From contig JAJYAS010000173.1 in NCBI GenBank assembly GCA_021779415.1, forward strand, positions 1 to 7,062: 7,062 nucleotides of DNA, written 5' to 3'. This document shows, in pieces, positions 5,779 through 7,062 of this stretch. The notes beneath the pieces were generated by a model. The model ran no database searches. It was not told where the DNA came from and worked only from the letters and a program-made list of their open reading frames with translations. Numbering within the stretch: position 1 is the stretch's first letter; the number at the start of each line of letters is the position of its first letter. The position numbers and the translations under genes were made by a program. Source of the stretch: Bacillota bacterium. GTDB taxonomy: Bacteria > Bacillota_B > Desulfitobacteriia > Desulfitobacteriales > Desulfitobacteriaceae.

Positions 5779-5818
5779 AAGAAATAGGCCCAAGCAATTA
5801 AGCTAGGGCCTATTTCTT
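5779..5818 (-). terminator. Strong terminator of the dapA-DUF3006 unit (possibly bidirectional)
   Basis: AAGAAATAGGCCC (5779-5791) and GGGCCTATTTCTT (5806-5818) are perfect 13-bp complements around a 14-nt loop that contains a further AGC/GCT pairing. Read leftward, the stem ends TATTTCTT and continues GTTTCG, moderately T-rich; the plus-strand exit is C-rich. It lies about 145 bases beyond the DUF3006 stop, and no gene intervenes on the minus strand. Confidence 0.7.
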
Positions 5819-5920
5819 CCCCTTGCTCTGGGTTTTGGTTTAGGGGCTGCTGTAGCGAGACCACGCTATTACCCTTCGTATCCCTGTGCCTATGCACCGA
5901 ATCCCTACGGATGGTATTAG
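5807..5920 (+). pseudogene. Possible C-terminal fragment of a Gly/Pro/Tyr-rich small protein
   Basis: Following an in-frame TAG (5804-5806), the plus strand reads 37 codons to TAG at 5918-5920: a Gly/Leu/Ala segment (PLALGFGLGAAVARP), then RYYPSYPCAYAPNPYGWY. A hydrophobic glycine stretch followed by a Pro/Tyr-rich tail resembles small spore-coat-like or surface proteins of Firmicutes. There is no start codon or ribosome binding site, and the first codons lie in the right arm of the terminator hairpin, so at most it is a decayed 3' end. The Tyr/Pro pattern could also be chance in a noncoding stretch. The call rests on composition only. Confidence 0.3.
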
Positions 5921-5962
5921 TATCACAACTTACATACTAAACCGCCGGGTGTAAATCCGCCC

Positions 5963-6175
5963 TTACTTCCACATATCCTCCATCATTTGCTCTACCTCGG
6001 CTCTCAGCCGTTTGGTCTCTTCAAAATCAACTTCGTATTTACCATTTACAAGTTTTAAAACATCGCCTTCTCTAGCGATTACGGGAATATCGGTTTTAGG
6101 AATGTCTCTCATTTCTTTGCCATCGACCTCGACAACCGCAAAGTCGCCTTCAAAGCGATCAATGATAAGGGCCAA
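5963..6175 (-). CDS. DUF3006 domain protein (TTG start)
   Basis: The reading frame encodes a DUF3006 protein of 70 residues: LIIDRFEGDFAVVEVDG at the start, IPVIAREGDVLKLVNG in the middle, and a charged helical tail ETKRLRAEVEQMMEDMWK. Family members typically begin immediately before the IDRFEGD motif. I therefore place the start at TTG (6173-6175), which has AAGGAGGG (6185-6192) 9 nt upstream. A longer version from GTG at 6251-6253 would add 26 residues (MGQCSRNSCNGNH...) with no family resemblance and a weaker binding site. The function of the family is unknown; in other genomes it is often near metallo-beta-lactamase or ComEC-type genes, neither visible here. It follows dapA by 97 nt on the same strand and is probably cotranscribed. 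It is cytoplasmic, with no membrane segment. Confidence 0.8.
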   Translation of the reverse strand: MALIIDRFEGDFAVVEVDGKEMRDIPKTDIPVIAREGDVLKLVNGKYEVDFEETKRLRAEVEQMMEDMWK

Positions 6176-6184
6176 AATTAAATC

Positions 6185-6192
6185 CCTCCTTG
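6185..6192 (-). promoter_or_regulatory. Ribosome binding site that fixes the DUF3006 TTG start
   Basis: AAGGAGGG on the minus strand lies 9 nt before TTG at 6175-6173. It falls inside the longer GTG-initiated version of the frame, where it would have no purpose, and so argues for the short form. Confidence 0.75.
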
Positions 6193-6272
6193 TAAGAGCG
6201 TCACAGCTTTCAAGATGGTTTCCATTGCAACTGTTTCTCGAACATTGACCCACTTGTCCCTAATAGCCCTCC

Positions 6273-7062
6273 TCAAACGTTTAATCCATGTACTCTCATA
6301 AGAGAGACCAACTTTTCACGGTTTGTATCCTCCATTGTAGTAAGAGGCAATCTGAGATAATCCTCGCAGAAACCCATAGCTGCCATAGCAGCCTTAACCG
6401 GAATAGGGTTTACTTCACAAAACAGTGCCTCTAAAAGGTTACAAAATTTAAATTGTTGCTCTGCACTACCAGCAATGTCACCATTAAAGAAACGGGTGCA
6501 AATCTCACGTGTCTGCGCCGGCATAATGTTGGAAAGCACAGAAATGCCGCCAACTCCACCAAGTGCCATAAGTGGAAGTATCTGATCGTCATTGCCTGAA
6601 TACAAATCAAGCTTGCCACGCACACGCGCCATCGTTTCAACAATTTTTGAAATGTTACCATTTGCTTCTTTAATCCCTACTATATTTTCGTGTTCAGCTA
6701 ATACCTCGTAGGTTGCAGGCTCAATATTAATACCTGTCCTTGAAGGCACATTATAGAGAATGATAGGTTTTGTACTCTTGTCGGCAATTTGTGTAAACAT
6801 TTTAATCAGGCCTTTTTGCGTAGCCTTGTTGTAATAAGGGGTAACTACGAGCATTGCATCCGCACCGGCTTCGCAGGCACAACGAGTGAGGTCATGCGCG
6901 TATTCGATGTCATTGCTACCTGTGCCTGCGATGATCGGCACTCTGCCTTTTGCGTGCTGAACTGCAAATGTAATTGCTGCTCTGTGCTCGGCGTCAGTTA
7001 GGGTCGACGCTTCACCTGTGGTTCCACAAATCACCAGAGCATCAATCTCTTCTGCAATTTGC
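6273..7062 (-). CDS. dapA: 4-hydroxy-tetrahydrodipicolinate synthase (N-terminus outside window)
   Basis: DapA condenses pyruvate with aspartate-4-semialdehyde, the first committed step of lysine and diaminopimelate (cell wall, dipicolinate) synthesis, in the cytoplasm as a TIM-barrel tetramer. The visible 262 residues begin QIAEEIDALVICGTTGE; about 30 residues are missing by comparison with E. coli. Key residues are intact in E. coli numbering: T44-T45 (TTGE), Y133 (LYNVPSRTG), R138 and the Schiff-base lysine K161 (VGIKEAN). In the E. coli lysine-inhibition site H56, N80 and Y106 are kept, but H53 is Asp and E84 is Tyr, as expected for lysine-insensitive Gram-positive enzymes. The stop TGA overlaps a GAGGAGG-rich stretch leading to the DUF3006 gene 97 nt on. 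In many Firmicutes dapA closes an asd/aspartokinase cluster, but those neighbours would be outside the window. Confidence 0.97.
   Translation of the reverse strand, partial: QIAEEIDALVICGTTGEASTLTDAEHRAAITFAVQHAKGRVPIIAGTGSNDIEYAHDLTRCACEAGADAMLVVTPYYNKATQKGLIKMFTQIADKSTKPIILYNVPSRTGINIEPATYEVLAEHENIVGIKEANGNISKIVETMARVRGKLDLYSGNDDQILPLMALGGVGGISVLSNIMPAQTREICTRFFNGDIAGSAEQQFKFCNLLEALFCEVNPIPVKAAMAAMGFCEDYLRLPLTTMEDTNREKLVSLMRVHGLNV

Larger units (their letters stand above)
5454..5962. other. Gene-poor, signal-rich intergenic region
   Basis: About 500 bases without an intact gene. Besides the elements listed separately it contains a stem GGTTCTA/TAGAACC (5553-5559 with 5572-5578, 12-nt loop), a GGAG-AAAC-CTCC mini-hairpin (5511-5522), a palindrome ATGATG-GA-CATCAT (5748-5761) and a weak AT stem TTAGTAT/ATACTAA (5917-5923 with 5934-5940). 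The stem at 5553-5578 lies between the two minus-strand terminators and would be part of any read-through RNA. I recognise no tRNA, rRNA fragment, CRISPR array or known riboswitch core here. Confidence 0.6.

Overview
The window looks like chromosomal DNA of a low-to-mid GC, spore-forming-type Firmicute. A Clostridia/Peptococcaceae member such as a Desulfosporosinus or Desulfitobacterium relative is my best guess. The basis is strong AAGGAGG-type ribosome binding sites, T-tailed intrinsic terminators, a DapA of Gram-positive type, a DUF3006 gene and a MalT-like (LAL) LuxR regulator. The genus is an inference from protein style, not a database result. All convincing genes lie on the minus strand, so the window is best read from right to left.

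Right edge (5963-7062): dapA (4-hydroxy-tetrahydrodipicolinate synthase, missing only its N-terminus) is followed by a small DUF3006 gene that probably starts at TTG. A 13-bp perfect-stem hairpin (5779-5818) likely ends this unit. Between them, on the plus strand, 5807-5920 reads as the C-terminal scrap of a Gly/Pro/Tyr-rich small protein.

Gap (5454-5962): this holds no intact gene but is rich in signals. A minus-facing -10 box is preceded by a perfect 11-bp-period direct repeat (GTGACC-N5-GTGACC), as in response-regulator promoters. About 95 nt downstream is a textbook terminator (5591-5616), and a second related terminator follows at 5437-5463. The RNA between promoter and first terminator would be C/U-rich with repeated CCUCC motifs complementary to Shine-Dalgarno sequences. 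This is the most interesting candidate in the window: one or two tandem small regulatory RNAs, or an attenuated leader for the regulator downstream.

Middle (2761-5453): a short reading frame with a coiled coil resembling the tail of IS3-family OrfA abuts an 825-residue LAL/MalT-like LuxR regulator with an intact P-loop ATPase and HTH.

Left half (1-2646): a likely operon of three genes encodes an orphan DUF2442 protein, a phage-tail-collar/microcystin-dependent-protein homologue with a signal peptide, and a large exported protein truncated by the window edge. The last has a six-bladed YWTD/NHL-like propeller built from three two-blade units, then two near-identical Ig-like repeats and a Big_4-type Ig domain. 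A promoter-like -10, a small palindrome and a long RNA hairpin sit between the regulator and this operon. The simplest model is that the LuxR protein controls this exported, probably surface-associated pair, but that is inferred from position only.
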